NCBI RefSeq assembly: GCF_004348995.1
Contig: NZ_SMKQ01000007.1
Span: 50,159 to 114,158 of the forward strand
Direction: 5' to 3'
Source of the DNA: Nonomuraea terrae
GTDB taxonomy: Bacteria > Actinomycetota > Actinomycetes > Streptosporangiales > Streptosporangiaceae
DNA: 64,000 nucleotides
The notes under the pieces were generated by a model. That model saw nothing but the letters and a program-made list of their open reading frames with translations. It searched no databases and was not told where the DNA came from. The translations under genes were made by a program, and so were the position numbers. Shown here one piece after another: positions 33,612-42,134 of this stretch (position 1 is its first letter; each line of letters begins with the position of its first letter).

Positions 33612-34773
33612 CATCTACTGGCGAATCGGCACCCACGGTGACCAGCAGTCGCTCCGGCGCCGGGTGTCCAGCCGAGGGGAGTGGGCACCGGTGGTGCCGG
33701 GCAGCATCACTCCCGGGGTGCGAAACGGCCGCCGCGACGGATACTCCTATGTCGAGCACATGGCCGATGTCGCCAGGGCCTCGGAAAGCTCCGGATTCGT
33801 CGGCGGCCTGCTGCCGTCGTTCCCCTTCACCGACGACCCGTGGGCCGCGGCCGCCGTCCTGGCCCGCGAGACCACCAGCTACCGTTTCATGATCGCCTAC
33901 CAGCCGGGCTTCCTCCATCCGGTCCAGGCGGCCCGGATGTCGGCGAGCCTGCAGCGGGCGACCGGCGGACGGGTCGTCTACAACATCATCTCGGGCGGTG
34001 GCGGTCCCGCCCAGCTGTGGTGGGGCGACCGGGTCGACCACGATGACCGATACGCCCGTACCTCCGAGTTCCTCGACGTGCTCAAGGGCGTATGGAGCGG
34101 TGGTCCGTTCGACTACCAGGGCCGCTTCTACCAGGTCGAGGGGGCGGGTCTGCCCGAGCCGCTCGCGCGGCAGCCCTTCCCGGAGATCTACTTCTCCGGC
34201 TCGTCCAAGGCCGCGATCGAGGCGGCGGGCCGGCACGCTGACTACTACCTGTCGTGGCTGGAGCCCTTCCCCGCGTTGGCGGCCAAGTTCGCCCAGGTTC
34301 GCGAGCACAGCACCGCGCTCGGGCGGGCTCCGAAGTTCGCCGTACGCATCGACGTGCTCGCCCGCGAGACCGAGCAGGCGGCATGGGACGAGATCAGGCG
34401 CGGTTGGGCACACGTCGACCCGGCCGCGCTGCGCAGCGCGGACGGCGACTCCGTCGGGTGGCTGCGCAGCCAGTCGTTCGTCTCCTGGCCGGTACGCGAC
34501 CATCGGGAGCTGGAGGTGTCGCCCAACGTCTGGGGCGGCTTCCACCTGCTCCGCGGCGGTCCCGCGTTCGGACTCGTCGGCAGCTACCAGCAGGTCGCCG
34601 AGCGGCTCGACGAGCTGATCGGCCTCGGCGTCGACGCCTTCATCCTCGCCGGGGTGCCGCATCTCGAAGAGGCGTACCGCGTCGGCGAAGAGGTGCTTCC
34701 GCTGCTCCGCGGCCACGACATCCGCCAGCACTCCCCGCTGCCCCCAGTATCGGTAACGAAAGGATCCATCTGA
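33601..34773 (+). CDS. FMN-dependent LLM monooxygenase (SsuD-like), second copy
   Basis: 390 residues. AYQPGFLHPVQAARMSASLQ, GGRVVYNIISGGGG, WWGDRVDHDDRYARTSEFLD, YQGRFYQVEGAG and GSYQQVAERLDELIGLGVD are the classic SsuD-family blocks; this copy keeps the canonical GGR-x-xxN motif. Its ATG overlaps the previous gene by 11 bases, so the two are translationally coupled. A two-step oxidation of a sulfone or sulfonate followed by desulfination is the likely joint role. Confidence 0.88.
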   Translation: MSIDIYWRIGTHGDQQSLRRRVSSRGEWAPVVPGSITPGVRNGRRDGYSYVEHMADVARASESSGFVGGLLPSFPFTDDPWAAAAVLARETTSYRFMIAYQPGFLHPVQAARMSASLQRATGGRVVYNIISGGGGPAQLWWGDRVDHDDRYARTSEFLDVLKGVWSGGPFDYQGRFYQVEGAGLPEPLARQPFPEIYFSGSSKAAIEAAGRHADYYLSWLEPFPALAAKFAQVREHSTALGRAPKFAVRIDVLARETEQAAWDEIRRGWAHVDPAALRSADGDSVGWLRSQSFVSWPVRDHRELEVSPNVWGGFHLLRGGPAFGLVGSYQQVAERLDELIGLGVDAFILAGVPHLEEAYRVGEEVLPLLRGHDIRQHSPLPPVSVTKGSI

Positions 34774-35690
34774 TGAGCGTTCGCGTCGGCTACTTCCCCA
34801 ACAACAACTCGCTCTGGGTGCTGCGGCACCAGGGCATCCTGGAGCGTACCCTGCCCGATGTGGAGTGGGTGGACCTGCGCAGCCTCCCGCAGGGTGACCG
34901 TCCCGCCCCGACCGAGGGGCTCCCCTCCCTGCACGGTGACCGTCTTTTCGACGGCGGCTACGACTTCATCGGCACCGGCTCCACGCCTCCGGTCACCGCA
35001 CAGGGCAAGGGGCACGACGTCGTGTACGTCGCGACCTCCGGCTCGCGTCATGAGAACGGCCGCCTGGTCGTACACGAAGACTCCCCGATCAGCTCGCTGG
35101 CGGATCTCAAGGGCAAGCGGGTCGCGCTCGGACATGGCTCCTGGCAGACCACGCTCCTGCTGTTCGCCCTCGACCGGGCAGGGCTGACGTGGAAGGACAT
35201 AGAGCCGGTCGACGCGTACGGGAACGCCGCCCAGCTGTTCCTGGACCGCGCAGTGGACGCATGGGTCGGTTCGTACCCGGCCCTCACCCGCGTCGAGCAG
35301 GAAGCCGCCACCCGGGACCTCGTCGCCACGGACGGGCTGTTCAGCCATCGCTCGCTCTGGTTCACCCGCCGCGACTTCGCCGAGCAGCACCCCGAAGAGC
35401 TCGCCGCCATCGTCGCCGCCCTCCAGGAGTCCGACGCCTGGATCCAGCAGAACTACCGGGCCGCGGCGGAGCTGTTCGCCGCCGACGACGGCGGGGATGT
35501 CGACGCCTGGGAACATGCGCTGCGCCACCGTCCGTTCGGGCTGCACCCCGTCAGCGAGGACTTCGTCGCCGAGCAGCAACGCGCGGCAGATCTCTTCCAC
35601 GCCAGCGGCCTGATCGACCGGAAGATCACCGTAACCGAGGCCGTCCTCCCCGAGATCGCCCGGCTGGTGGAAACGACTCGGGTTCCGTAA
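34773..35690 (+). CDS. SsuA/DszB-fold protein without signal peptide
   Basis: 305 residues of the NMT1/SsuA-type PBP2 fold: YFPNNNSLWVLRHQGILER, DFIGTGSTPPVTAQGKGHDV, ISSLADLKGKRVALGHGSW and DAWVGSYPALTRVEQ. There is no signal sequence or lipobox, so it stays in the cytosol. At the DszB Cys position it has Asn (YFPNNNSL), so a desulfinase role is not supported by residues. It could be a soluble substrate carrier or an enzyme of unknown type. AAAGGA precedes the ATG, which overlaps the previous stop (TGATG). Confidence 0.75.
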   Translation: MSVRVGYFPNNNSLWVLRHQGILERTLPDVEWVDLRSLPQGDRPAPTEGLPSLHGDRLFDGGYDFIGTGSTPPVTAQGKGHDVVYVATSGSRHENGRLVVHEDSPISSLADLKGKRVALGHGSWQTTLLLFALDRAGLTWKDIEPVDAYGNAAQLFLDRAVDAWVGSYPALTRVEQEAATRDLVATDGLFSHRSLWFTRRDFAEQHPEELAAIVAALQESDAWIQQNYRAAAELFAADDGGDVDAWEHALRHRPFGLHPVSEDFVAEQQRAADLFHASGLIDRKITVTEAVLPEIARLVETTRVP

Positions 35691-35876
35691 CACGGAATCG
35701 GCGAAGCCACGCACCGGTGGCGTACCAGGCCCCGGTCGAGCCGACGTCCTGTCGCTCAACGAGCGTGTCATCATACGCCCAAGCTTCCGACTTTTCAGTC
35801 CCTTCCGTCTGAATTGGGGTATCCGACCTGGTGGCCGCGGCCCGGCACGGGAGCGGTCGTCGATACGGGAGGAACA

Positions 35877-36233
35877 ATGCGAACCGAGGGACAGATGAGC
35901 CCTGAGATGCAGCGATGCGTCGACGCATGCATGGAGAGTCACAGCTCCTGCGAGCAGACCATGAGCTACTGCCTGAAGAAGGGTGGTCGTTTTGTCGACA
36001 TGGCGATGATGGGCGCGCTCATGGACTGTTCCGACATCACCCGCCTGTGCGCGGACATGATGATGCGCCAGTCCCCGATGGCGATGGACATGGCCCGGAT
36101 GTGTGCCCAGGTGGCTACCAAGTGCGCCGAGGCGTGCATGACCATGACCGACGACGCGACGATGAAGCGCTGTGCCGAGAAGTGCAAGGCCTGCGCCGAG
36201 GCGTGCAAGGCCATGGCGGCCATGCCAGCCTGA
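35877..36233 (+). CDS. Four-helix-bundle copper-storage protein (Csp type)
   Basis: 118 residues with 13 cysteines and about 20 methionines. Cys pairs spaced i, i+4 line helices (RCVDAC, CAEACM, RCAEKCKACAEAC), as in Csp proteins that store many Cu(I) ions in the core of a helical bundle. There is no signal peptide, as in cytosolic Csp3. GGGAGG lies 5 bases before the ATG at 35877; an in-frame ATG at 35814 lacks support. It is followed by a terminator and appears to be transcribed on its own, 187 bases after the organosulfur operon. Confidence 0.85.
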   Translation: MRTEGQMSPEMQRCVDACMESHSSCEQTMSYCLKKGGRFVDMAMMGALMDCSDITRLCADMMMRQSPMAMDMARMCAQVATKCAEACMTMTDDATMKRCAEKCKACAEACKAMAAMPA

Positions 36234-36257
36234 GCGGCCCGCGCAACCGAGTCCCGG

Positions 36258-36292
36258 CCGGTGCCTTTCCCGATCATCGCGAAAGGCGCCGG
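36258..36292 (+). terminator. Terminator after the copper-storage gene
   Basis: 12-bp arms CCGGTGCCTTTC and GAAAGGCGCCGG (one G-T pair) with an 11-base loop, 25 bases after the stop. Confidence 0.75.
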
Positions 36293-36450
36293 CTGGGACC
36301 CCCGGCCGGGTGAGAAGCAGTTTTCCGGGGACGAGCGGGAGCAGGACGTCGTCCCATCGCCAGGTGGCGCTGCCCCGCAGCAGCCAGACGAACTGGTACG
36401 ACCTGGCCTGGCGCGGGCCGAAGGTCGAGCCCGGCGGATAGTCGCGACCG
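36290..36450 (-). pseudogene. AraC-type regulator N-terminal (cupin) fragment
   Basis: The minus strand reads RDYPPGSTFGPRQARSYQFV, WLLRGSATWRWDD, LLPLVPGKLLLTRPGVP, which matches the ligand-binding cupin of AraC-family regulators. No helix-turn-helix follows. It has no start codon of its own. Confidence 0.45.
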
Positions 36451-36497
36451 TGGGGCCGAGGCGGGGCACCAGGTCGACGGAGACCGTCTGCCGGTCG

Positions 36498-37100
36498 TCA
36501 CCTGTCACAGTCGCCGCCGTCCCAGTTCTGGCGGATCCGCGGCCGGCGTACCTCCCGCAGGCCCTTGTACGCGTACGGGTCGGTGCCGGCGACGAGGACG
36601 ACGTCGCGGTGGTCGGCCTGTGCCATGGGCGTCCCCGCCGGCGGAGCGTCCCATGGCAGCAGGGACTCCGCGCTCATGTAGTGCAGGCGGCCAGCAGCTC
36701 GTTGTAGGCCATGGCCCGGTAGTACCGCGGGTGCCCGCAGCGGGAAGTCGGTGTCGCGGCTGACGGGGCTGGAAGCCGAGGACAGCAGCGATGGCCAAAC
36801 CGTGTCGCGGCTCGATCCGAGCTGTACGTACGGGTGGAACGCCTCATGCGTGGCGATTTGGAACAGCGACCGCGCCGGCGGGAGATCTTGCCTGATCGCT
36901 GCGGCGAAGGTAGCGACGAGGACCGCGAGACGGCCGTTCCATCGGGTCACCAGGAAGCCCCTGCTCCAGTCGAGGTTCCGTTGGCGCAGCTCCGACACCT
37001 TGACCGGCTCGGCCCCGCGCTCCGTGATCTCCGCAGCCTCGGTGCCGTCGGTGACCAGCAGCACCGTCTACAGGAAGTCGGCCTGTGGCCAGATCTCCCG
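36498..37100 (-). pseudogene. HEXXH metalloprotease-like relic
   Basis: An open stretch contains RSLFQIATHEAFHPYVQLG, with a HEAFH zinc-protease motif, then after a shifted region LHYMSAESLLPWDAPPAGTP and VLVAGTDPYAYKGLREVRRP. Frames change between these blocks (near 36730) and no good start is seen, so it is probably the relic of a secreted or cytosolic metalloprotease-like protein. The family cannot be named. Confidence 0.35.
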
Positions 37101-37608
37101 GCACGGGAGCACACCGTGGCCACATCCTCGCTCAGCGTGCCCAGGAGGGAGGCGAACTCAAGCCCCCAGGTGAGACTGGGCCGCGGGGAGGGCGGCCTGA
37201 CGGGGGGCCGCCGTGACGCATCCCGCCACGACGATCAGCGCCGCGCACGCCGGCAGCAGCCGCCGTGCCGTACCAGCGATTCCCATACGCCCGAGTATCT
37301 CCTCAGGGCCTTCGCCGAGGAATCCTGTCGACTGGCCACCCGGCCATGCTTGTTGACGGCTATGACCATCCCCACCACCGGGTGCAGGCCAGCATGATCC
37401 GCCGCTACATCGGCTGGCGCAACGGACGACGCGATGGCAGTGGGCCAGACGCCGATGCAGCCGGGCTGCTCTCCTCCACGGTGAGTTCTGCGAGGGTCGG
37501 CTGACGCCGCACTCGATCTACGCGGAGGCCTGTCCAGTAGACGGCTCTGTCTCTCATTCAGCTCTATCTCTCTTTCGGCTCTGTCTCTCTTTCGGTGGTG
37601 ACGGAACG
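37101..37608. other. Gap without a supported gene
   Basis: No convincing coding frame. A weak hint on the plus strand near 37390, ASMIRRYIGWRN, resembles the end of an IS630 transposase. Bases 37545-37595 hold a pyrimidine-rich imperfect repeat (CTCTGTCTCTCTTTCGG and variants). Confidence 0.4.
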
Positions 37609-37870
37609 TTAGGCCAAGAGGATGCGGTGGCGGAGCAGCGCGAATCCGGCTCGGCCGTGCATCTGGCGCATGATGCGTTTGGTCTTGGCGTTCACGCCTT
37701 CAGTGCCGCCGTTGTGGAAGGGCAGGGTGACGGCGGCGCGCACGGCGTCGCGGTCCTGATCGAGGCCGCGGGCGAAGGAATGCACGTGAGGCAGATCGGC
37801 GGCGCGGGTGGTGGCGATCCATGCGTCGAGACGGTCGGCGTTGCCTTCGCGGGGCCGGAGCAGGTCGCCG
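37609..37870 (-). mobile_element. ISL3-family transposase, C-terminal fragment
   Basis: ADRLDAWIATTRAADLPHV, SFARGLDQDRDAVRAAVTLP, FHNGGTEGVNAKTKRIMRQM and HGRAGFALLRHRILLA are the C-terminal end of ISL3 transposases, including the catalytic Glu in GGTEGVNAKTK. The piece is joined directly to an IS630 transposase body on its upstream side. Confidence 0.75.
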
Positions 37871-38820
37871 AAACCGAGCGGGTGCGGAAGAAGGCGTGGA
37901 TCTGTCTGCGACGGCCGGGCCAGCTGACGGCGGTGTTGGCGATGAAGGCCTTGAGCGCGGCCCGGATGCGTTCCACCGGGTTGTCGTGCGGGCTGTAGCG
38001 GGCTCCGAACAGCAGCTCCATGGTGGGATGCTCGGACAGGCAGGCGGTGACGGCTTTGGCATGGTGGATGCTGTCGTTGTCGCAGATCACCACGATCGCC
38101 GGCGCATCCGGGACAGCCAGGCGGATCTGCTCTAACAAGGCGATGAAGTCGGCGGCGCAGCGGCGGCCCAGCCGATACACCCACTGGCCGCTGGTCATCT
38201 CCAACGCCGAGCACCGTCACCTGCCGGTTCTTGCCCGGAGTGCCGATCTCGGGCCGGCGCGGGCGTAGTGTCCAGGTGGCCCGCACATGTGGCAGCAGGT
38301 GGACGTCGGTCTCATCGGTGGCCCACACCACCGCACCGCGTGGTCACTCCCGCAGCCGGGCGGCGATGCCGGCTACGACGCGCCAGCGGTCGGGATCGCC
38401 GCGGGCCACCAGCTCGGGGCGTCGCCAGATCGCCACGATGCGCAGCCGCCGGTACAGGGTCGGCGGGCTCAGCTTCGGCCGGCCCAGGTACTGCCACAAC
38501 TTCGGCACCGTCCATGGCCCGGCCTGCTCCAGCAGCGCCGTGATCCGGGCGAGCAGGCGGGGCCCGCCGATGCGCGGCCGCCCTGAGCGAGGCCGGTCGG
38601 CCAAGCCCGCCACACCGTGGTGGCTGAACCGGCCGATCCACCGCCGCACCGTGCTCGCATCGCACTCCAGCAGCTCCGCGATCTGGGCCGGGGACAGCCC
38701 GTGCACCGACAGCAGAACCATCACCGCTCGCCGGGCCTGCCGCCACCGGCCGCGCAGTTCCGCGCGCAACATCCGAACCAAGCCAACGATCAGTTCAGTG
38801 GATCTATGAGCCCTTTTCAT
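37871..38820 (-). pseudogene. IS630-family transposase, interrupted
   Basis: From the ATG at 38820: ELIVGLVRMLRAELRGRW, LSPAQIAELLECDASTVRRW (helix-turn-helix), GRPKLSPPTLYRRLRIVAIW, then VVWATDETDVHLLPHVRATW, VVICDNDSIHHAKAV and YSPHDNPVERIRAALKAFIA (DDE parts). A TGA at 38344-38346 cuts the frame after RLRE, a frameshift near 38205 follows, and the last part is replaced by an ISL3 end. Confidence 0.8.
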
Positions 38821-39005
38821 TGCACCGCGCCGGGCAGCGTCGGAGAGCCCCACACCAGCCGGCCTGCCGGATCGGCCAGCAACTGCACGTTCACCCCATG
38901 TTGCTTGTGCTTGCCGCTGTAGTACGGCCGCTCGTCGGCGAGACGGTCGATCGGGATGAGGGTGCCGCCCAAGATCGCGTAGGCCAGCCCGGGCCGCGCA
39001 TGTAG
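38821..39005 (-). mobile_element. IS5-family transposase, internal fragment
   Basis: AYAILGGTLIPIDRLADERP, YYSGKHKQHGVNVQLLADPA and GRLVWGSPTLPGAV are the first catalytic block of IS5-type DDE transposases (Asp in GGTLIPID). About 60 residues survive; both sides are cut, one by the IS630 element and one by the hydrolase promoter region. Confidence 0.75.
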
Positions 39006-39060
39006 GACGTTGGACTTTGCTCGGGTGCGGCCACCCACCTGGAGATCGGAAGGACCCACG

Positions 39061-39894
39061 ATGAATCTCAACCTGCTGCGCGGCACGGCACGATGGAGTG
39101 CCGCCGTGGCCGGCGCGACGGCCGGAGCCGCGGCGCTGCTGCTGCTGGCGACGTCGGCCACCGCGGCCACCGGCCCTCGCCCGCACTCGCGCAAGCCCAC
39201 GGTGGTGCTGGTGCACGGCGCGTTCGCCGACTCCTCCAGCTGGAACGGGGTGATCGAGCGGCTCCGACGCGAGGGCTACCCGGTGCTGGCGGCGGCGAAC
39301 CCGCTGCGCGGCCTGGCGGACGACGCCGCCTACGTGCGCAGCGTCCTGGAAAGCGTGGACGGCCCCATCGTGCTGGCCGGTCACTCCTACGGCGGGTCGG
39401 TGATCAGTGAGGCGGCCGACGGCAACCCCAACGTCAAGGCCCTGGTCTACGTCTCCAGCTTCCAGCTGGAGGTCGGGGAGAGCACCGCCGAGCTGGCCGA
39501 CAAGTTCCCGGGCAACGAGCTGGGCGCCGCGCTGCGAGAGGTCCCGCTGCCCGGTGGTACGGGCAAGGACCTTTACATCAAGAACGAGGAATTCCAGCGG
39601 GTGTTCGCCGCCGACGTACCGCGCGGCGAGACCCAGCTGATGGCGGCCACGCAGCGACCCATCACCGAGGCCGCTCTGTCGGACAAGGCCACCAAGGCCG
39701 CGTGGAAGACCATCGCGTCCTGGCACCTGATCGCCCGGCAGGACCTCGCGGTTCCGCCGGAGTCGATGCGATTCATGGCCAAGCGGGCCAACGCGCACAT
39801 CGTCGAGGTCAACGCCTCGCACGCCGTCGCGGTTTCCGAACCACGCGCGGTCGCCGACCTGATCGACAAGGCAGGCCGCACGGTCACCAAGTGA
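39061..39894 (+). CDS. Secreted alpha/beta hydrolase
   Basis: 277 residues. A signal peptide of about 40 residues (ATAGAAALLLLATSATAAT) is followed by an alpha/beta hydrolase: oxyanion motif VLVHGAFADSSSWNGVIE, nucleophile elbow GHSYGG and C-terminal His in VNASHAVAVSEP. Similar proteins are annotated as esterases or chloroperoxidase-like. GGAAGGA precedes the ATG. It is intact although its upstream region is an IS5 fragment, so it may use a promoter inside that remnant. Confidence 0.88.
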   Translation: MNLNLLRGTARWSAAVAGATAGAAALLLLATSATAATGPRPHSRKPTVVLVHGAFADSSSWNGVIERLRREGYPVLAAANPLRGLADDAAYVRSVLESVDGPIVLAGHSYGGSVISEAADGNPNVKALVYVSSFQLEVGESTAELADKFPGNELGAALREVPLPGGTGKDLYIKNEEFQRVFAADVPRGETQLMAATQRPITEAALSDKATKAAWKTIASWHLIARQDLAVPPESMRFMAKRANAHIVEVNASHAVAVSEPRAVADLIDKAGRTVTK

Positions 39895-39948
39895 CCTGTG
39901 AACGCGGGGGCCGTCCCGCCGGCCGGTGCGGCGCACGGACCCGGGGTC

Positions 39949-39990
39949 GAGGAACCGGCGGACAGCCGTTGGCGCTGAGAAGGATCTTGA
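39949..39990 (-). repeat. Dispersed repeat, copy 2
   Basis: The minus strand contains CGCCAACGGCTGTCCGCC followed by GGTTCCTC. It lies 40 bases past the stop of the left recombinase gene. The match to copy 3 (44434-44475) extends over about 40 bases with few changes. Confidence 0.6.
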
Positions 39991-40029
39991 TTGCAGTGAG
40001 CTGAGGCTGCTCCTGGCTGTGAAGCTTCC

Positions 40030-40983
40030 TCAGCTTGTTGCCCGATCCCGGCGTCGGCGTGCGGCGCGGATCTCGGCGTCGGCGATCTTGTCGTCGAGCA
40101 GCGCGTACAGCTGGGTGGTTTCAGTTGAAGCGTGGCCGAGGCGGCGGCGGACGGCCTCGATGGAGACGCCGGCGTTGATGAGTTCGGTGGCGTGGGCGTG
40201 GCGCAGCTGGTGGATATCGATCTCGACGCCAGCCTGCGCGCAGTAACCCTGCCAGCGGTGGTGGGCGGCGTCGTAGGACAGGGGCCCGCCCCGGCCGTTG
40301 ATGGAGGCGCGAAACAGCGGCCCGGTGGTGTAGCCGGCGCGGGCCAGGTAGAGCTTGAGCAGGGCGACGTAGCCGCGGTCGTCGAGCAGGACGGTGCGTA
40401 CGCTGCCGCCCTTGCCGTGGATGCGGACGTGTTCGTCGTCCAGGCGCAGGTCGAGGTCTTCGACGTACAGGCCGCAGACTTCGGAGGCGCGGGCGCCGCC
40501 CACATAGGCCGTGTCGAACAGCACCCGGTCGCGCAGCCGGTCCAACGGCAGGTCCTTGCGTGGCCGCCGCGAGCAGATCACCGCCAGCACCTTGGCGACG
40601 TCGGCCGCGCTGGCCGGGCGGGGCAGGATCTTGGGCACCTTGACGGTGTCGATGCGGTCCATCGGGTTGGCCTGCAGCAGGTCGTGCCGGACGGCCCACT
40701 TGGCGAAAGAGGCGACGGCGGCGCGCTTACGCTTGCGGCTGGCCGGTGACAGGTCGGCGAGCCCGGCCAGGTACGCGCGAACCGGCGCGGCGGTCAGTGC
40801 ACCAATCTCCTCGCCGTGGTGGGCGGCGAAGGCGATCAGGTCGCCGCGGTAGGCGCGCCGGGTGTGGACGGAGGCGCCGGCGTTGGCCAGGTCGGTGAGG
40901 AAGTCGTCGAGATGGCGGGCGAGCGGGTGTGTGCGGCCGAGCTGCTTGGCGATGACCGGATCCACCGTGCCGACCTCCACCAT
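40030..40983 (-). CDS. XerC-like tyrosine recombinase (left copy)
   Basis: 317 residues. The N-terminal core-binding domain (LDDFLTDLANAGASVHTRRAYRG in part) is followed by the catalytic domain with Arg in VGGARASEVCGL, Lys in HGKGGSVRTV, HQLRHAHATEL (HxxR), LGHAS and the nucleophile Tyr in TQLYALL. It differs from the right copy (62838) at roughly 30 positions by eye and points the opposite way. The right copy begins at MDPVI, corresponding to a GTG at 40965 here, so the first six residues may be extra. A 28-bp dif-like site lies 86 bases upstream. Confidence 0.92.
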   Translation of the reverse strand: MVEVGTVDPVIAKQLGRTHPLARHLDDFLTDLANAGASVHTRRAYRGDLIAFAAHHGEEIGALTAAPVRAYLAGLADLSPASRKRKRAAVASFAKWAVRHDLLQANPMDRIDTVKVPKILPRPASAADVAKVLAVICSRRPRKDLPLDRLRDRVLFDTAYVGGARASEVCGLYVEDLDLRLDDEHVRIHGKGGSVRTVLLDDRGYVALLKLYLARAGYTTGPLFRASINGRGGPLSYDAAHHRWQGYCAQAGVEIDIHQLRHAHATELINAGVSIEAVRRRLGHASTETTQLYALLDDKIADAEIRAARRRRDRATS

Positions 40984-40991
40984 CCGCCGAG

Positions 40992-41002
40992 TTGCCAGAT
41001 AA
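40992..41002 (+). promoter_or_regulatory. Recombinase half-site beside the left copy
   Basis: TTGCCAGATAA, identical to one 11-bp arm of the dif-like site at 41069. No partner arm follows. It lies just upstream of the recombinase start and may serve autoregulation. Confidence 0.45.
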
Positions 41003-41068
41003 CCGGGAAACGAAGCCTCCGTGCCGGACGATGACCGCCCAGCTCACGCTGCGTCGATGATCGCTATC

Positions 41069-41096
41069 TTGCCAGATAACCGAGGTTATCTAAGAA
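41069..41096. other. Left dif-like recombination site (11-6-11)
   Basis: TTGCCAGATAA, central CCGAGG, TTATCTAAGAA. Two 11-bp arms ending in TAA/TTA around six bases is the layout of XerC/XerD dif sites. The inverse orientation of the same arms occurs at 62694-62721. Confidence 0.6.
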
Positions 41097-41285
41097 CCCG
41101 TCGTCCCATGGCTCGAGCACGGCTCCACGGGCGTTGTCCTGGCTAGTCCAGGTGATGAGGCTCAACGGATCTGATGCGAACGGAGAGACAACCTGATCTC
41201 TCGACTCAGCAAACCTGGCGCCGCCGCCTGGATGCGGGGAAGTCACAAGAAGCGTGGGGGTAAAGATCCCCCTATTCTGTAGTTC

Positions 41286-42134
41286 GTGGGGAATCGAGGG
41301 CATTCGGCGTCGGGGAGCGTACGCATCACGCGTGCGAACGCGCGGTTCCAGCAGTGGCAGGCGCTGCTGGGCAACCGGGCCAAGCGGCAGCGGGCCGGGG
41401 AGTTCCCGGTCCAGGGAGTGCGCCCGATCAGCCTGGTGGTCGAGTTCGGCTGGCCGGTGCATACGCTGATCTACGACGCCGAGCGTCCGCTGTCGGACTG
41501 GGCCGAACAGATGCTGAAGACGGCCGGCGGCGAGCGGGTTGCCATGGCCCCCAACCTGCTGCGCGAGCTGGGCGGCAAAGACGAGGACATACCTGAACTA
41601 GTGGCGGTGGCCGGCCTGCCGGACGATGAGCTGTCCCGCATCCAGGTGGGCCCGTCCTTCCTGGGCGTGGTGTTCGACCGGCCGAACAACCCCGGAAACA
41701 TCGGGACGATGGCGCGCTCACTGGACGCGTTCGACGGCGTGGGCCTGATCGTCACCGGACACGCCGCCGACCCCTACGATCCCCGATCGGTGCGGGCCTC
41801 CACCGGGTCGCTGCTGACGCTGCCGGTGGTGCGGTCCCCCTCACACCGGGAAGTGCTGGCATGGGTAGAGCGGCTGCGCGCCCAGGGGCAGCCGCTGACG
41901 GTGGTAGGCACCGACGAGAACGGCGCCTGCGACGTCGCCGAACTGGACCTGACCGGCCCCACCCTGCTGGTCATCGGCAACGAGACCACCGGACTGAGCG
42001 CGGGATGGCGACAAGCGTGCGACACGATGGCGCGCATCCCGATGGCCGGCTCAGCCAGCTCCCTGAACGCCGCCAGCGCGGCGACCGTGGTGTTGTACGA
42101 GGCCGCCCGCCAGCGTCGCAGCCACACCACATGA
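41286..42134 (+). CDS. aviRb: 23S rRNA 2'-O-methyltransferase AviRb (orthosomycin resistance)
   Basis: 282 residues of the SPOUT/TrmH family: NARFQQWQALLGNRAKRQRA, GVRPISLVVEFGWPVHTLIY, FLGVVFDRPNNPGNIGTMAR, LLVIGNETTGLSAGWR and the knot motif PMAGSASSLNAASAA. It matches AviRb of the avilamycin producer along its length, in order and without gaps that I can see. AviRb methylates U2479 of 23S rRNA (E. coli numbering), in the orthosomycin site. The GTG at 41286 is the probable start; the following aviRa overlaps by four bases (ATGA). Confidence 0.85.
   Translation: MGNRGHSASGSVRITRANARFQQWQALLGNRAKRQRAGEFPVQGVRPISLVVEFGWPVHTLIYDAERPLSDWAEQMLKTAGGERVAMAPNLLRELGGKDEDIPELVAVAGLPDDELSRIQVGPSFLGVVFDRPNNPGNIGTMARSLDAFDGVGLIVTGHAADPYDPRSVRASTGSLLTLPVVRSPSHREVLAWVERLRAQGQPLTVVGTDENGACDVAELDLTGPTLLVIGNETTGLSAGWRQACDTMARIPMAGSASSLNAASAATVVLYEAARQRRSHTT

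Noticed and set aside
34773..35690. Second DszB desulfinase
   Set aside because: The fold is similar but the catalytic Cys position is Asn and the His-Arg pair is not seen, so it is listed only as an SsuA-fold cytosolic protein.
37375..37430. IS630 transposase end on the plus strand (MIRRYIGWRN)
   Set aside because: Only about a dozen residues match; too short to call as an element.
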